Shown: in pieces, positions 26,694 to 36,419 of the stretch
How positions within the stretch are numbered: the stretch's first letter is position 1
How the letters are laid out: every line of letters begins with the position of its first letter
Source of the DNA: Planctomycetaceae bacterium
GTDB taxonomy: Bacteria; Planctomycetota; Planctomycetia; Planctomycetales; Planctomycetaceae
Direction: 5' to 3'
DNA: 47,499 bases
NCBI GenBank assembly: GCA_947476295.1
Contig: CANJQC010000033.1
Location: forward strand, 1 to 47,499
Position numbers and translations under genes: made by a program
The notes under the pieces: model-generated
The model's database searches: none
The model's input: the letters and a program-made list of their open reading frames with translations, nothing else
What the model was told of the DNA's origin: nothing

Positions 26694-27802
26694 ACGGTGG
26701 CTTCAATCAGCTTCATCAACGCCTTGGCTGGATCAGCGTTTGCCAGTTGCTGAGCTGCCCGGAACGCCGATCCTCCCATTTCATTCCATCGATGCCTCTG
26801 CAGCCATGCCGTCTCCAGCATCGCTCCAAAGCACCGCGGAGTTGCCGCGTCAGCGATGAAGCCGCTGACGCCGTGCTCCAGAATCTCACGATTGCCGCCG
26901 ACATCGGTCGTGATCACAGTTCGACCGCACATCATGGCTTCAAGGATGGCCAGCGGAGTCCCCTCGCCGTGGCTGGCCAGCAACTTTGCATGGCACTCCT
27001 GCCAGACTTGAGTCATCTCTCGAACATAGCCCCGCAACTGCACTCGATCAGCCAGGTCGTAGTGCCGAATCAGCCGCTGAAGATACTGTTCGTCCGGACC
27101 GCTCCCATAAATATTAAGGCGCCAGTCGCGGGCCCTCCACGCGGCCTGTGACAGACATTCCAGCAGAACATCATGACCTTTCCAGCGCGTCTCCAGCCTG
27201 GCGACACACCCAAACGTCATAGGCCCGGATGGCATCGGGACGGGCTCTGACAGATTCAGACGCGGCCCGTTCATGACGACGTCTGCTTTGTGAAATCGCG
27301 TCGCCAGTTGACGTTCCGCGAGCTTCCTGTTGTGCTGCGACACAAAAACCCACTGCGAAATCTGGGACAGAAATCGTTCGATAGCCGACTCCGGGTGTCC
27401 TGTCGCCGGCAGCGATTCTGCACAAAAATGGCAGAAGTAAACGATGCGTTTCTTTTCGCGTGCCAACCGGTTGACAAATTGGCCAATCCAGGGGAGATTC
27501 AATGAATCAAACAAGGACCCTGCATTGATAAGAATGACATCACAGTTGACCAACCGGTTCATTTCTGAACGCATTCGTTCGGCCATCAAATAGAAACGAA
27601 CAGGGCGGCGCGGGCGACGTTTGCAGACCTTAAGTCCAATCGCCTGCAGTTCACCCACCTGTGCTGACGCAGCCACTTTCGCGTGGGCACCGAGAATCAC
27701 CTCATGCCCACTCTGCAGAGCCAGTTTTGCGAAGTGATACCAGACTTCTTCAGTACCAGCCCAGGAATAGTGCTCACAGGTAGAAATGATCCCAATACGC
27801 AT
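26690..27802 (-). CDS. Glycosyltransferase family 4 protein
   Basis: A 370-residue GT4 enzyme: RIGIISTCEHYSWAGTEEVW at the N-terminus, TFGCVARLETRWKGHDVLLE and LNIYGSGPDEQYLQRL in the donor half, and the EX7E motif EGTPLAILE followed by CGRTVITTDVGG. ATG at 27802 overlaps the stop of the acyltransferase gene by one base (TAATG), and its own end overlaps the GT2 gene by 4 bases, so three genes are coupled. An open upstream extension in frame overlaps the acyltransferase gene and looks non-coding. Confidence 0.88.
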   Translation of the reverse strand: MRIGIISTCEHYSWAGTEEVWYHFAKLALQSGHEVILGAHAKVAASAQVGELQAIGLKVCKRRPRRPVRFYLMAERMRSEMNRLVNCDVILINAGSLFDSLNLPWIGQFVNRLAREKKRIVYFCHFCAESLPATGHPESAIERFLSQISQWVFVSQHNRKLAERQLATRFHKADVVMNGPRLNLSEPVPMPSGPMTFGCVARLETRWKGHDVLLECLSQAAWRARDWRLNIYGSGPDEQYLQRLIRHYDLADRVQLRGYVREMTQVWQECHAKLLASHGEGTPLAILEAMMCGRTVITTDVGGNREILEHGVSGFIADAATPRCFGAMLETAWLQRHRWNEMGGSAFRAAQQLANADPAKALMKLIEATV

Positions 27803-28398
27803 TAGCCAGACACCCGTGAACCAATCTTCTTTGCCGGAACGCCGGCCCATTTTTCCCGAGTAGGCACGTTCCTGTTCACGACCGCACCGGCTCCAATAAT
27901 GGCTTGATCCCCGATCGTAACACCCGGCAGAATAACGACATGACAACCAATCCAGACGTCACATCCAATTCGAATCGGTTCAGAATCATAGCCCTGATCC
28001 TGAACCGGCATTCGCAAGTCAGAACGATGATTGGCGGTAATCAGATAGGAGAAGCCACCAATTATCGTGTTCTCACCAATCGAGAGTAGCCGGTCACTTC
28101 CAAGAAAGCAGTACGGACCGATGTACACGCGATTGCCCAGAATAATCTTGGGCCGAGAATCTGATTCTGATGCCACCCAAAAAATGCAACCCTTGTCGAT
28201 AGCACAGTTCGCTCCAACTCTCAAATCTTCGAGCGCCTTGTCATGTCCTCGTACCTGCAGGTCTGACTCAATAACGCAGTTGTCTTGCCGCCGAATCCAA
28301 TTCTTAATTCTGGAACATCCAACCGTGTCGTATCTACCGGTAGGCTGGACTCCCAACAATCTCTTGATTCGAAACAGCAGACTGTTCAGGATTCGCAC
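27802..28398 (-). CDS. Hexapeptide-repeat acyltransferase
   Basis: A 198-residue left-handed beta-helix acyltransferase. The helix is made of repeats such as VGANCAIDKGCIFWVA, LGNRVYIGPYCFLGSD and IGCDVWIGCHVVILPGVTIG, and ends VVNRNVPTREKWAGVPAKKIG. The catalytic His is in LITANHRSDL. The start GTG at 28398 lies within the end of the upstream glycosyltransferase gene (13-base overlap), with AAAGGG 8 bases before it. It probably O- or N-acylates a sugar. The acyl group is not deducible. Confidence 0.85.
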   Translation of the reverse strand: MRILNSLLFRIKRLLGVQPTGRYDTVGCSRIKNWIRRQDNCVIESDLQVRGHDKALEDLRVGANCAIDKGCIFWVASESDSRPKIILGNRVYIGPYCFLGSDRLLSIGENTIIGGFSYLITANHRSDLRMPVQDQGYDSEPIRIGCDVWIGCHVVILPGVTIGDQAIIGAGAVVNRNVPTREKWAGVPAKKIGSRVSG

Positions 28399-29555
28399 GA
28401 GATAAGCCCTTTGATCCGCTCTACTAACTGGGAATGTAACCTGTCGGGATGAAACCTATCGCGATACATCAATCCTGCATTGCTCACCAGTCGAGCCTGT
28501 CTAGCCGGATCAGACTTTAGTTGCACCAGCACATTAGCCATGTTTGACGGATTCTCGCTCAGACAAACTTCGGCTGAATCGAACTCGCGAGCGGTTCTAA
28601 CAGCACTGCAGTACTCGGGACCCCAAACCACAATGGGCTTTTCGAAGGTCAGATAATCCAGAAACTTTGTCTTGAAGCTTGTCGATTCGATCTCGCGAAT
28701 TGCAGCATCAAACCCCATCGGTAATAACAGGATATCACAATCACGCATGGCTCCCGACAGAGTGTCAAAATCAACCTGGCCCCGAAATGTCCCATTCAGC
28801 TTGACATGTTCATCGAACTCATTTGACCAGGATGGACGACTTCCAAACAATCGAAATTGAAACTCTCCGGGGAATCGTTCTTCGACATAACGAACGAGCG
28901 ATTCAATCATTCCCCCATACCAATCGCCAAGATTCCCGCCGAACCCAACTTTCAATGGGCGATCTGACGGCGAAGCAAATGCTCCATGCCCAGGGCATGT
29001 GGCGCCGGTCGGGTAAAGCACCATTGAGTTTCGATGGCTTTCGAACGCATCCTGCATCCCGTCAGAGGTACAAATAGCAAGATCACAGCGTTGGTAGAAG
29101 TCGAGGAACTGCCTCGACAAGGCACTGTGCAAAACAGGATGGTAGATTTGGTTATAGTACCACCAGTCGTTAAAGCTCCCGATTAACGGAAGTTGAAACC
29201 GAGTCGCCACCGTCTCCGCAAGGCGAGCCATTGATGACCATGCTCCGGCAACAGTAAAGATTGCGTCCGGCTGGAAGCTTCTTACGAACCGATCGACCTG
29301 GGGAGGCACGCGACGCCCACCAAATAAATGATCGAATCCGTGTACCCAGCGAGCACCACGTGTACGTGTCAGCCGATCAAACACAGGCAACGAGGGCAAG
29401 ATCAGGGACGGATAAGATTGTTTAGCAGCAGCAGGCTCGTGCGTAATCACACCTGCCTGAAAGTCCTGTCGCTCGCAAAAATGGCGGTAGAACGTCATCG
29501 CCCCGCCCCAGGTTGGCAGGGGCGGCGTCGAAGTGATGTGGAGTATGCGTATCAG
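28386..29555 (-). CDS. Glycosyltransferase (GT4-like), probably CTG-initiated
   Basis: A GT-B protein with VGFGGNLGDWYGGMIESLVRY and FLDYLTFEKPIVVWGPEYCS in the donor half. The first ATG in frame (29498) comes after the conserved N-terminus: the frame upstream encodes RILHITSTPPLPTWGGA, the normal opening of this GT4 type. No ATG, GTG or TTG precedes it before an in-frame stop. CTG at 29555 fits best: it overlaps the stop of the upstream gene as CTGA, where neighbours show ATGA, and GAGGG lies 7 bases before it. That gives 389 residues. The EX7E motif is not recognisable. Function inferred from fold and place. Confidence 0.78.
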   Translation of the reverse strand: MIRILHITSTPPLPTWGGAMTFYRHFCERQDFQAGVITHEPAAAKQSYPSLILPSLPVFDRLTRTRGARWVHGFDHLFGGRRVPPQVDRFVRSFQPDAIFTVAGAWSSMARLAETVATRFQLPLIGSFNDWWYYNQIYHPVLHSALSRQFLDFYQRCDLAICTSDGMQDAFESHRNSMVLYPTGATCPGHGAFASPSDRPLKVGFGGNLGDWYGGMIESLVRYVEERFPGEFQFRLFGSRPSWSNEFDEHVKLNGTFRGQVDFDTLSGAMRDCDILLLPMGFDAAIREIESTSFKTKFLDYLTFEKPIVVWGPEYCSAVRTAREFDSAEVCLSENPSNMANVLVQLKSDPARQARLVSNAGLMYRDRFHPDRLHSQLVERIKGLISCES

Positions 29556-30526
29556 TTGAGTACCCTCTGGAGGAACTCTTTCATTTTTTGCTTTAAGGGA
29601 TTCACCACATCGAAATCAATCCGAACGGGACGTTCAAAAATATCCTGAAGGCCAATCTGCCGGAACAACAGTGAACGTTTTTCAAAGGAGCGGCGACTTT
29701 GAGCGACAAACTGGGCGGCGTTACCATAGATCACTGTGGCAGCACAGGTATGAACACGCTCGGAGTAAACACACTCGGCATTCTTCAATATTGAGCAGTA
29801 TCCCCACGGGATGTCCGAATGATATGTATTTGGTCTCTTGTAGATTACTTTGTACCCATCGTCGATTGATGAGTTAGAGGTACGAACAACATCCATGCCG
29901 CAAACAGATGTCAACGCGGGAGAGGACTTCTGTCCAAACAAAGTCTTCGGCAACGATTTGACCGTGGCAATCCCACTCTGGTCGAAGGATAAAACAGGTT
30001 CGCGTGAATCAAAGTTCAGGACGACATAGGGAGGTGCAACAAGTCCCGGAGGATCATAGGCATCATTCAGGAACATGCTTGTGCATAGTCCAGAATAGGT
30101 CGGACAGGACACTCGAGTCGAGATCAGTTCGTAAGTTAAATCGTCGCGTGTTGCGATGAACGCAGGCGGAAACTCGTCAAAAAATTCTTTTACAGCGTTT
30201 GCTTCGCCTTCGTCATACAAGCTCATCCCGACACTCATATAGCCGACGCGAACACCTCGATCGTAGAGTCGCCGAAAGCTTGTGGCATAGACATCCTTGA
30301 GTTTGAGATTCAAACAAGGTCCGACCAAAATTACCAACTTGCAGGCCAGGTGCCCGACAAGATCGAAGTCAGAATCACAGGTCTGTTTCCAGCGGGGGCT
30401 CTCTGGAACAAACCAAACGTCATCTCCTAGTTGCCTCAACAGCCACTGAGCACCAAGATTGTAGAAGGCATTACCAATATTTGAACTCCAGGAACCACCA
30501 AGCAGGGCAATGCCGCGACTGTCCAT
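29552..30526 (-). CDS. Polysaccharide pyruvyl transferase family protein
   Basis: The 324-residue product resembles the polysaccharide pyruvyltransferase family, which adds pyruvate ketals from phosphoenolpyruvate to sugars. The N-terminal GIALLGGSWSSNIGNAFYNLGAQWLL has the family's glycine/asparagine-rich start. VGYMSVGMSL, FIATRDDLTYELI and the C-terminal CVYSERVHTCAATVIYGNAAQF (a SxRxH-type element) also fit. ATG 30526 is preferred; the extension to 30562 lacks homology. Downstream coupling to the CTG-initiated GT gene is by a 4-base overlap. Members of this family also act in other reactions, so the pyruvyl role is likely but not certain. Confidence 0.7.
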   Translation of the reverse strand: MDSRGIALLGGSWSSNIGNAFYNLGAQWLLRQLGDDVWFVPESPRWKQTCDSDFDLVGHLACKLVILVGPCLNLKLKDVYATSFRRLYDRGVRVGYMSVGMSLYDEGEANAVKEFFDEFPPAFIATRDDLTYELISTRVSCPTYSGLCTSMFLNDAYDPPGLVAPPYVVLNFDSREPVLSFDQSGIATVKSLPKTLFGQKSSPALTSVCGMDVVRTSNSSIDDGYKVIYKRPNTYHSDIPWGYCSILKNAECVYSERVHTCAATVIYGNAAQFVAQSRRSFEKRSLLFRQIGLQDIFERPVRIDFDVVNPLKQKMKEFLQRVLN

Positions 30527-30871
30527 CGTTCTTCTGGTTTCTTCAGTGTCTTGATTTAACAATGTACCCGTTCAATACGCTAAGCAGGCAGCCAAAAGTA
30601 TTTCACACTGTCCGCTATGCAACAGTTGGCTCCATCAGGGAGGCAAACAATGGAAAGATCGGGGTAGATTGACAGGAAGCGTGACGAGCGTGGGGGACAA
30701 CCAACGTAGCCATGCTGCGTCAGCGGATAGCTGCGATTTTGGAAGTAAAAAGGGGGAGCCAATTGCTCAGGTATTCCCGGGAGCGACCGCGATATGTTCC
30801 TGCCCCAGACCCGGAGCGAAAAATGAAATGCCAAATTCGGCGGAAACTCCGTGAATTTCAGTGATCTCCGG
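30527..30871. other. Intergenic stretch without a recognised gene
   Basis: About 345 bases between the ABC transporter and the pyruvyltransferase-like gene. A minus-strand frame reads through most of it (ending at 30580) and gives a protein-like C-terminal portion, but it starts inside the transporter gene without a start codon of its own and matches nothing I know. It may be a gene remnant. No hairpin with a T-run was seen. Confidence 0.4.
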
Positions 30872-32692
30872 TCACTGCGCCTTTTCTGACAATAATTTTG
30901 CCGCATTGCCGCCGGGTTCACAGGCCGACACGACCACACGACCATTTTCGACGCGAAGAATCTGATCACACTCCCGCACTGTCGAAAGCCGATGTGCGAC
31001 GATGATGAACGTAAACTGCTCGCGAAGACTGTTGATTGCGTCCATCACGAGGGCTTCAGTATGGCCGTCAAGAGCACTGGTCGCTTCGTCCAGAATTAGG
31101 ATAGACGGGTGGTTATAAAGCGCTCGCGCCAGACCTAATCTCTGACGCTGCCCACCGGACAGTCGCACACCACGTTCACCAACAATGGTCTCCCATCCCG
31201 AGGGTAGCTCTGATTCGATAAAAGACAGAATCTGAGCTGATTCACAAGCTTTTCTCGCTCGCGGCGCGTCAATAAGATCCGACGGGACACCAAAGGCCAC
31301 GTTGGCGAGGATCGTATCGTCTGTCAGGAAAATTTCCTGAGGAACATAGCCAATCGTGGCTCGCCAGTGAGAAATGTTCTCGGCGGTCAACTCGACTGCT
31401 CCGGCGAGAAGTTTTCCTGATTTGGGGGTATGCAGTCCAAGGATCAAATCCACGAGTGTCGACTTGCCAGAACCAGTCGTTCCAATAATTCCGCATGAAG
31501 AGTTCTTTGGAATCGACAGATTGACCGCGTCTAGGGCAGGCAAGGAGGCACCCGGATAAGTGAAGCTCACAGCCTCCAGCCTGATCGACCCATCCCAATG
31601 GAACCGGCGTGGTGGATAATCTGCTGAAAGCGCAGGAGACAGATATGATTCCGCCAGCTTAAATTCTTCGTACACTTCATCCAGCATATAGCGGGAACTG
31701 ATGAGTGTGCCGATATGTCCGTAGAGCAACTGAACTGCGGGAAGCAGTCGATATGTGGCAAAGGCCATCACAGTCAGCCGGGGAAGAATGGCCGTCAGAT
31801 CTTCACCTCGATTCGCAGCCACCATGACAAACACCACCAGTCCTCCCAATGCCACCGGTTCGATCAGATATTTGGGGCCGGAGGAGAACAACGGAAGTGT
31901 GGCCAACAGGCGAGCCTGAAGTGCAGAATGTGTCCGGAATTGGCCAACGAACCGAGGTTCCACGCCAAGCACCTTAATCGCCTTGGCCCCTGTTAACAGC
32001 TCCGTCAAAGACTTAGCGGAGCCACGGGCTGCCGACTGCAATGAGGAAGCGATTTGACCACGACGTTTAGACAGCAATTTAAAGATACACAGATAGAATA
32101 CTGCAAAGACGGAGCTTGCGATCGCCGCAACAACAGGATCTGCCCAGACGATCGTCAGCAGCAGCAGCGAAACTGTGACCGCCCTCGCAGTGATATCCAG
32201 AAGTGGCAGAAGCATCCCGTTGACATAGCCCATCACATCGGCGGAGATCTTCTTATGTAGAATTGAAGAATGCGTCTGCAGCACAGCGGCATACGGCCGA
32301 GTTACAGCATTGTTGATCATCCGCATTCGAAGCCAATGGCCGAAGGAGTGTGCATAGCGGCCGCGCCAGAAGTCTGCCAGCAGATTCACCGCGTTCGACA
32401 CGGCCAGCATGGTAATGGCACAAATGCCTGCCAACGTCAGTAGTCCGACATTTGACATGGGCGGCAAACATTCCAAGACCCGCTCTACAGCCGCCGACTG
32501 CCTGAATCGCTCCGGATCGGCCGCCAAAGCCAGAAACGGAAAAATTGAGGTCAAGCCAACAACCTGGATCACGCCCTGCAGTAACGAAATCGCAATGGTG
32601 ATCAACAGTTTCCGACGACCGTATGGACGTGCAAGTTCATAGACCTGCTGCCAGACCAAGAAACCCCCCGGGGCATTCGCTTTTGAATTCAT
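30872..32692 (-). CDS. ABC transporter, fused permease and ATPase (flippase/exporter type)
   Basis: A 606-residue half-transporter: six membrane helices in the first 320 residues, then an ATPase domain with Walker A GTTGSGKST, the Q-loop in IGYVPQEIFL, signature LSGGQRQRLGLARAL, Walker B ILILDEATSALD and the switch His in IIVAHRLSTV. All ATPase motifs are intact. The architecture matches MsbA/PglK-type exporters that flip lipid-linked oligosaccharides or export lipids. ATG 32692 is used; TTG 32704 is possible. It follows the epimerase genes within the locus and could replace a Wzx flippase, which is not seen in this window. The substrate is inferred. Confidence 0.9.
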   Translation of the reverse strand: MNSKANAPGGFLVWQQVYELARPYGRRKLLITIAISLLQGVIQVVGLTSIFPFLALAADPERFRQSAAVERVLECLPPMSNVGLLTLAGICAITMLAVSNAVNLLADFWRGRYAHSFGHWLRMRMINNAVTRPYAAVLQTHSSILHKKISADVMGYVNGMLLPLLDITARAVTVSLLLLTIVWADPVVAAIASSVFAVFYLCIFKLLSKRRGQIASSLQSAARGSAKSLTELLTGAKAIKVLGVEPRFVGQFRTHSALQARLLATLPLFSSGPKYLIEPVALGGLVVFVMVAANRGEDLTAILPRLTVMAFATYRLLPAVQLLYGHIGTLISSRYMLDEVYEEFKLAESYLSPALSADYPPRRFHWDGSIRLEAVSFTYPGASLPALDAVNLSIPKNSSCGIIGTTGSGKSTLVDLILGLHTPKSGKLLAGAVELTAENISHWRATIGYVPQEIFLTDDTILANVAFGVPSDLIDAPRARKACESAQILSFIESELPSGWETIVGERGVRLSGGQRQRLGLARALYNHPSILILDEATSALDGHTEALVMDAINSLREQFTFIIVAHRLSTVRECDQILRVENGRVVVSACEPGGNAAKLLSEKAQ

Positions 32693-32706
32693 GTAGCCCG
32701 TCAACC

Positions 32707-33780
32707 TTAGTGATTCATTGACAGAGAGAGCCAGCCGGAGTTTTCATCCGCATGATTTGCGATTTCGTCAAGGATGTTCTCTATGCTTGTCTTGGGTCGC
32801 CATCTCCAGATCTCCATGCACTCGGACGGGTCAAGAACCATCCATGGAATATCAAACGGACGATTGTCCCCCACTACATGGATCTTCATTCCGCTGTATC
32901 GCGATTCACACCAGCCTGTCAACTGCTGCAAGGACATACTGCTCTGAGTCCCTCCGCTGACGTTGATGACACGCGTTTTTGAGGAATCCACAGGTTCAGC
33001 CCACTGCCGTCTCAACAGTGGCACCAGATCACGAGGATGAAGGCAGTCTCGCACCTGATGTCCCATCCCTCCAAAACCAATGTACTTCAGCGTTGATCGT
33101 TCTCTGAAGCTGTGAATCCAGTACGAGAAGATGCCTTGTGCGGGATGGCCAAACTGCCCAGCCCCGGCCATCACTCCGCAACGGTTGATCCATACGGGAA
33201 ACTGAAACGCCTGGCCATATTCCAGTGCCAAGTGCTCACTGGTGACCTTGGTGCTTCCATACAGCGACACTGGTGGCGCTGTGGAATAAGCTTCACTGAC
33301 CCCCTGCAAACTTATGCCGGCAGGAAAATCTTGGCTGGGATCAGGGCGAAATGCTCCGTCCACGACCTCCATTTTCAGCCCTGCAAGCCCCGGTATTGAG
33401 TACACTCGACTGGTCGATAGTAACACAAAACCTGCATTGCGATTCCGACAGTACTCCAGCAGATTAATCGTTCCGCCTAGGTTGTGTTCTACAAGTTGAC
33501 GACTACTGGTCTTTCCATCAACTCCCGCCAGAACGCTGGGGTTGGCAGCAGCATCGATCACCCAATCGACCTTCGGCAGGTTGTCGATATCACTCGCGTT
33601 ACGAATATCTCCGGGAATCACTCGGATGCCAAGTTCCTGAAGCGATCGACGATTTAGTTCACTTCCGGCCCGACTGAAGTTATCAACGCCGACGATCTCA
33701 GTTGCCGTCCCGTCGGCAGCAATCGCTCGTGCCAGCGTTGAACCGACAAAACCGCAAATACCAGTGATGAGGAGTTTCAT
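32707..33780 (-). CDS. NAD-dependent epimerase/dehydratase (extended SDR)
   Basis: A 357-residue extended short-chain dehydrogenase/reductase that would modify a nucleotide sugar. The NAD loop is KLLITGICGFVGSTLA (GxxGxxG), the acidic strand GVDNF follows, and the catalytic YxxxK is in VSLYGSTKVTSEHLA, with Ser in LLSTSRVYS. The C-terminal part (VINVSGGTQSSMSLQQL) is the sugar-binding region. It resembles CDP-paratose 2-epimerase-like proteins, but the substrate cannot be assigned. ATG 33780 is preferred over upstream starts. It lies next to a second epimerase and ahead of the ABC exporter, so the two may act in sequence. Confidence 0.82.
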   Translation of the reverse strand: MKLLITGICGFVGSTLARAIAADGTATEIVGVDNFSRAGSELNRRSLQELGIRVIPGDIRNASDIDNLPKVDWVIDAAANPSVLAGVDGKTSSRQLVEHNLGGTINLLEYCRNRNAGFVLLSTSRVYSIPGLAGLKMEVVDGAFRPDPSQDFPAGISLQGVSEAYSTAPPVSLYGSTKVTSEHLALEYGQAFQFPVWINRCGVMAGAGQFGHPAQGIFSYWIHSFRERSTLKYIGFGGMGHQVRDCLHPRDLVPLLRRQWAEPVDSSKTRVINVSGGTQSSMSLQQLTGWCESRYSGMKIHVVGDNRPFDIPWMVLDPSECMEIWRWRPKTSIENILDEIANHADENSGWLSLSMNH

Positions 33781-33893
33781 GATGCCAGGTGCCATGTCGC
33801 AGAGGGAGGTGAGCGGGACATCCACCAGCAAATATTGATATTAACGCGGGCGGTCGCGAGGCGGCTCATTTCCTCGCGTTCTCTGGAAACTGA

Positions 33894-34955
33894 CTACTGA
33901 TGACAGACGATTCTTGTCGTCCATGCATTGACGATTTGTTGGATCGTTTCTTCGAGGGAAACAGTAATGTCCCATGACGGATAATGGGCTCGCATCTTGC
34001 GAAGGTCGCTGTAGTAGCAGATATGGTCACCGACACGGTTTTCTTCGACGTATGCGTATTTCATTGGCTCACCACTGAATTTTTCGGCGATCTGGAATGC
34101 CTCAAGAATCGAACAACTATTGTTCTTCCCACCGCCGATGTTGTAGACCTCGCCGCAGCGTGGTGTTTCAATGAACGCATGAATGAACTTAGCGACATCT
34201 TCACTGTGAATGTTGTCACGAACCTGTTTTCCTTTGTAACCAAATACGCGATATTCGCGGCCTTCCAGATTGCACTTCACAAGATAGCTCAGAAATCCAT
34301 GCAGCTCAACGCCACTGTGATTTGGCCCGGTCAGGCAGCCTCCTCGCAGGCAGCATGTGGGCATATTGAAATAACGCCCATATTCCTGCACCATCACGTC
34401 CGCGGCAACTTTGGATGCCCCGAAGAGCGAGTGTTTAGACTGATCAATACTAAATGATTCAGCAATACCATGCTCATACGCAGCGTCATCATAGTCCCAG
34501 CGAGTTTCCAACTCTTTGAGGGCAATCGTATTCGGCTTGTCACCGTAAACTTTGTTTGTCGACATGTGGGCAAACGGAGATTCCGGACACGCCCGGCGAG
34601 CGGCTTCCAGCAGGTTCAGAGTTCCTACGGCATTCGTATCGAAATCGTCAAACGGAATTGCTGCGGCACGGTCGTGACTGGGCTGAGCTGCTGTATGAAC
34701 AATCGCGTCCGGCTTGACCTGCTTTAACAACTCAAGCACGCCTTGGCGATTTCGGATATCCAGCTCGTGGTGTTCAAAGCCTTTGATTGATTCTGCAAGG
34801 CGACTTTGGTTCCAGCGAGTATCTCCCTGGGGGCCAAAAAACACGGCTCGCTGATTGTTGTCAACGCCGTGAATCTTCCAGCCTTTGGTGGCAAAGTGAA
34901 TGCAGACTTCGGAACCGATCAGGCCAGACGATCCAGTGACAAGGAGAGTTTTCAT
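33894..34955 (-). CDS. NAD-dependent epimerase, CDP-paratose 2-epimerase-like
   Basis: A 353-residue extended SDR: NAD loop [41 protein letters not shown] and [19 protein letters not shown], the pattern of the tyvelose epimerase-like family that inverts C2 of a CDP-sugar. The catalytic SDR Tyr is replaced: the motif reads LFGASK, FxxxK rather than YxxxK. This may be natural for the subfamily, since the rest of the protein is well conserved. No CDP-glucose pathway genes lie in the window, so the real substrate could be another NDP-sugar. ATG at 34955 has GGAG seven to eight bases upstream in the minus-strand reading only weakly; the start fits the family. About 200 bases without a gene follow upstream. 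Confidence 0.82.
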   Translation of the reverse strand: MKTLLVTGSSGLIGSEVCIHFATKGWKIHGVDNNQRAVFFGPQGDTRWNQSRLAESIKGFEHHELDIRNRQGVLELLKQVKPDAIVHTAAQPSHDRAAAIPFDDFDTNAVGTLNLLEAARRACPESPFAHMSTNKVYGDKPNTIALKELETRWDYDDAAYEHGIAESFSIDQSKHSLFGASKVAADVMVQEYGRYFNMPTCCLRGGCLTGPNHSGVELHGFLSYLVKCNLEGREYRVFGYKGKQVRDNIHSEDVAKFIHAFIETPRCGEVYNIGGGKNNSCSILEAFQIAEKFSGEPMKYAYVEENRVGDHICYYSDLRKMRAHYPSWDITVSLEETIQQIVNAWTTRIVCHQ

Positions 34956-35159
34956 ATTAATGCCAGAGAGTCCTCATCGAAAATAACGAGTGTGGCACAG
35001 AGCCGCAATAGCCCGGTTGGCGAGTTAAACTTCCAGCTCTCAATTCACTACCACCAGTGCTTATTATCTGCAGAGAAATCAGCTCACCTTTTTGTGGCTT
35101 TCTTCCCAAGGTTTGGCGAAGCGTCAAGTTGAATTGGCTAAGCCGTAGTTTTTAACGGT

Positions 35160-36140
35160 CTACGGGCGACTGACGGATTTCAAATCCTGATCGACCATCA
35201 GATGGATGAGTTCTTCGAAGGTGACGGACCGTTTCCAGCCAAGTTGTTTAACGGCCTTTCCGGGGGCACCAAGCAGTTCGTGCGCATCGGCAGGGCGTTT
35301 GAAACGGGGATCGATTTTGACATGATCCTGCCAATTCAGACCGACGTGACTGAAGGCGATGTCGAGGAGATCGCGAATAGTTCGTGATTCACCCGTCGCA
35401 ATGACATAGTCGTCCGGTGATTCCTGTTGCAGCATCAGCCACATGGCCTGCACATAGTCCTTCGCATAACCCCAATCACGGGCGGAATCGAGATCGCCAA
35501 GACTGACAAATTCCTGCAGGCCCAATTTGATTCTGGCGGCAGCCAGTGTGACTTTGCGAGTGACAAAATTTTCGCCGCGTCTTGGACTTTCATGGTTGTA
35601 ACAGATGGCGTTGCAAAAAAAGAGTCCGTGCGCTTCGCGATAAATTTTTGTCATTTGAGTCGCAAATGCTTTCGCACAACCATAAGGCGAATTGGGATTG
35701 ATGGGCGTCAATTCGTCTTGTGGGCTTATGCCGGGTGTCCCGAAGATTTCACGACTGCTGGCGTGAAGAAAACGCGGTGGGTTCGGAAGGTCGCGCAGGA
35801 TTTCCATGATCCGGAGACTTCCCATCGCTGTTAGATCACAGGTGCTTTCCGGAATCTCGAAGCTCAGACCGACATGCGACTGCCCAGCCAGATGATAGAA
35901 CTCAGCCGGTTGAACCTTGTTTGTGATTCGCCGGATTGTTGTCGTATCAGACAGATCTGCATAGTGTAGAAACAGTCGCTTTTCATACACGCCGGTATCG
36001 CCATAGAACTGGTTCAGACGGGATCGTTCAAGCGTACTGCTGCGGCGCACAATACCGTGGACTTCGTAGCCTTTTTCGAGCAGCAGTTCTGTGAGGTAGG
36101 AGCCGTCTTGGCCCGTAATACCGGTGATGAGTGCAAGCAT
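35160..36140 (-). CDS. GDP-mannose 4,6-dehydratase paralogue
   Basis: A 326-residue GMD-family dehydratase, which converts GDP-D-mannose to GDP-4-keto-6-deoxy-D-mannose. The NADP loop [27 protein letters not shown], the catalytic region LHASSREIFG (Glu present) with SPYGCAK, and the signature [18 protein letters not shown] are all present, plus [15 protein letters not shown]. It differs from the second copy downstream of 36420 throughout, for example ASSREIFG where that one has ASSSEMYG. The ATG at 36140 starts LALITG, the family N-terminus. Two copies side by side suggest that one has a diverged role, perhaps a different 6-deoxyhexose step such as reduction to GDP-rhamnose. Confidence 0.87.
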   Translation of the reverse strand: MLALITGITGQDGSYLTELLLEKGYEVHGIVRRSSTLERSRLNQFYGDTGVYEKRLFLHYADLSDTTTIRRITNKVQPAEFYHLAGQSHVGLSFEIPESTCDLTAMGSLRIMEILRDLPNPPRFLHASSREIFGTPGISPQDELTPINPNSPYGCAKAFATQMTKIYREAHGLFFCNAICYNHESPRRGENFVTRKVTLAAARIKLGLQEFVSLGDLDSARDWGYAKDYVQAMWLMLQQESPDDYVIATGESRTIRDLLDIAFSHVGLNWQDHVKIDPRFKRPADAHELLGAPGKAVKQLGWKRSVTFEELIHLMVDQDLKSVSRP

Positions 36141-36419
36141 AGGAGTCGTCAGAACTCAGTTGGCATGGCAGAGGTTTTAAGTAGTCCTGTTCGGGCTGTT
36201 GCTCCAGACTGCCCCTGCTGCGAAACGATAAACTCAAATAATTGTCACAGACGGCACTAAGGCAAATCATCTCAATTCGGCGAGGGCTGATCGAGTCATC
36301 TCAACTTCACCGACAAGATCCGGCGGATCGATTGAACGGTCGATTTCGCGTTTGCTGAAAATATGTTCCGCAAACTGGATGTAGCAAAATTCGCCCACTG
36401 GCATGGTCCAATTCGTCAT

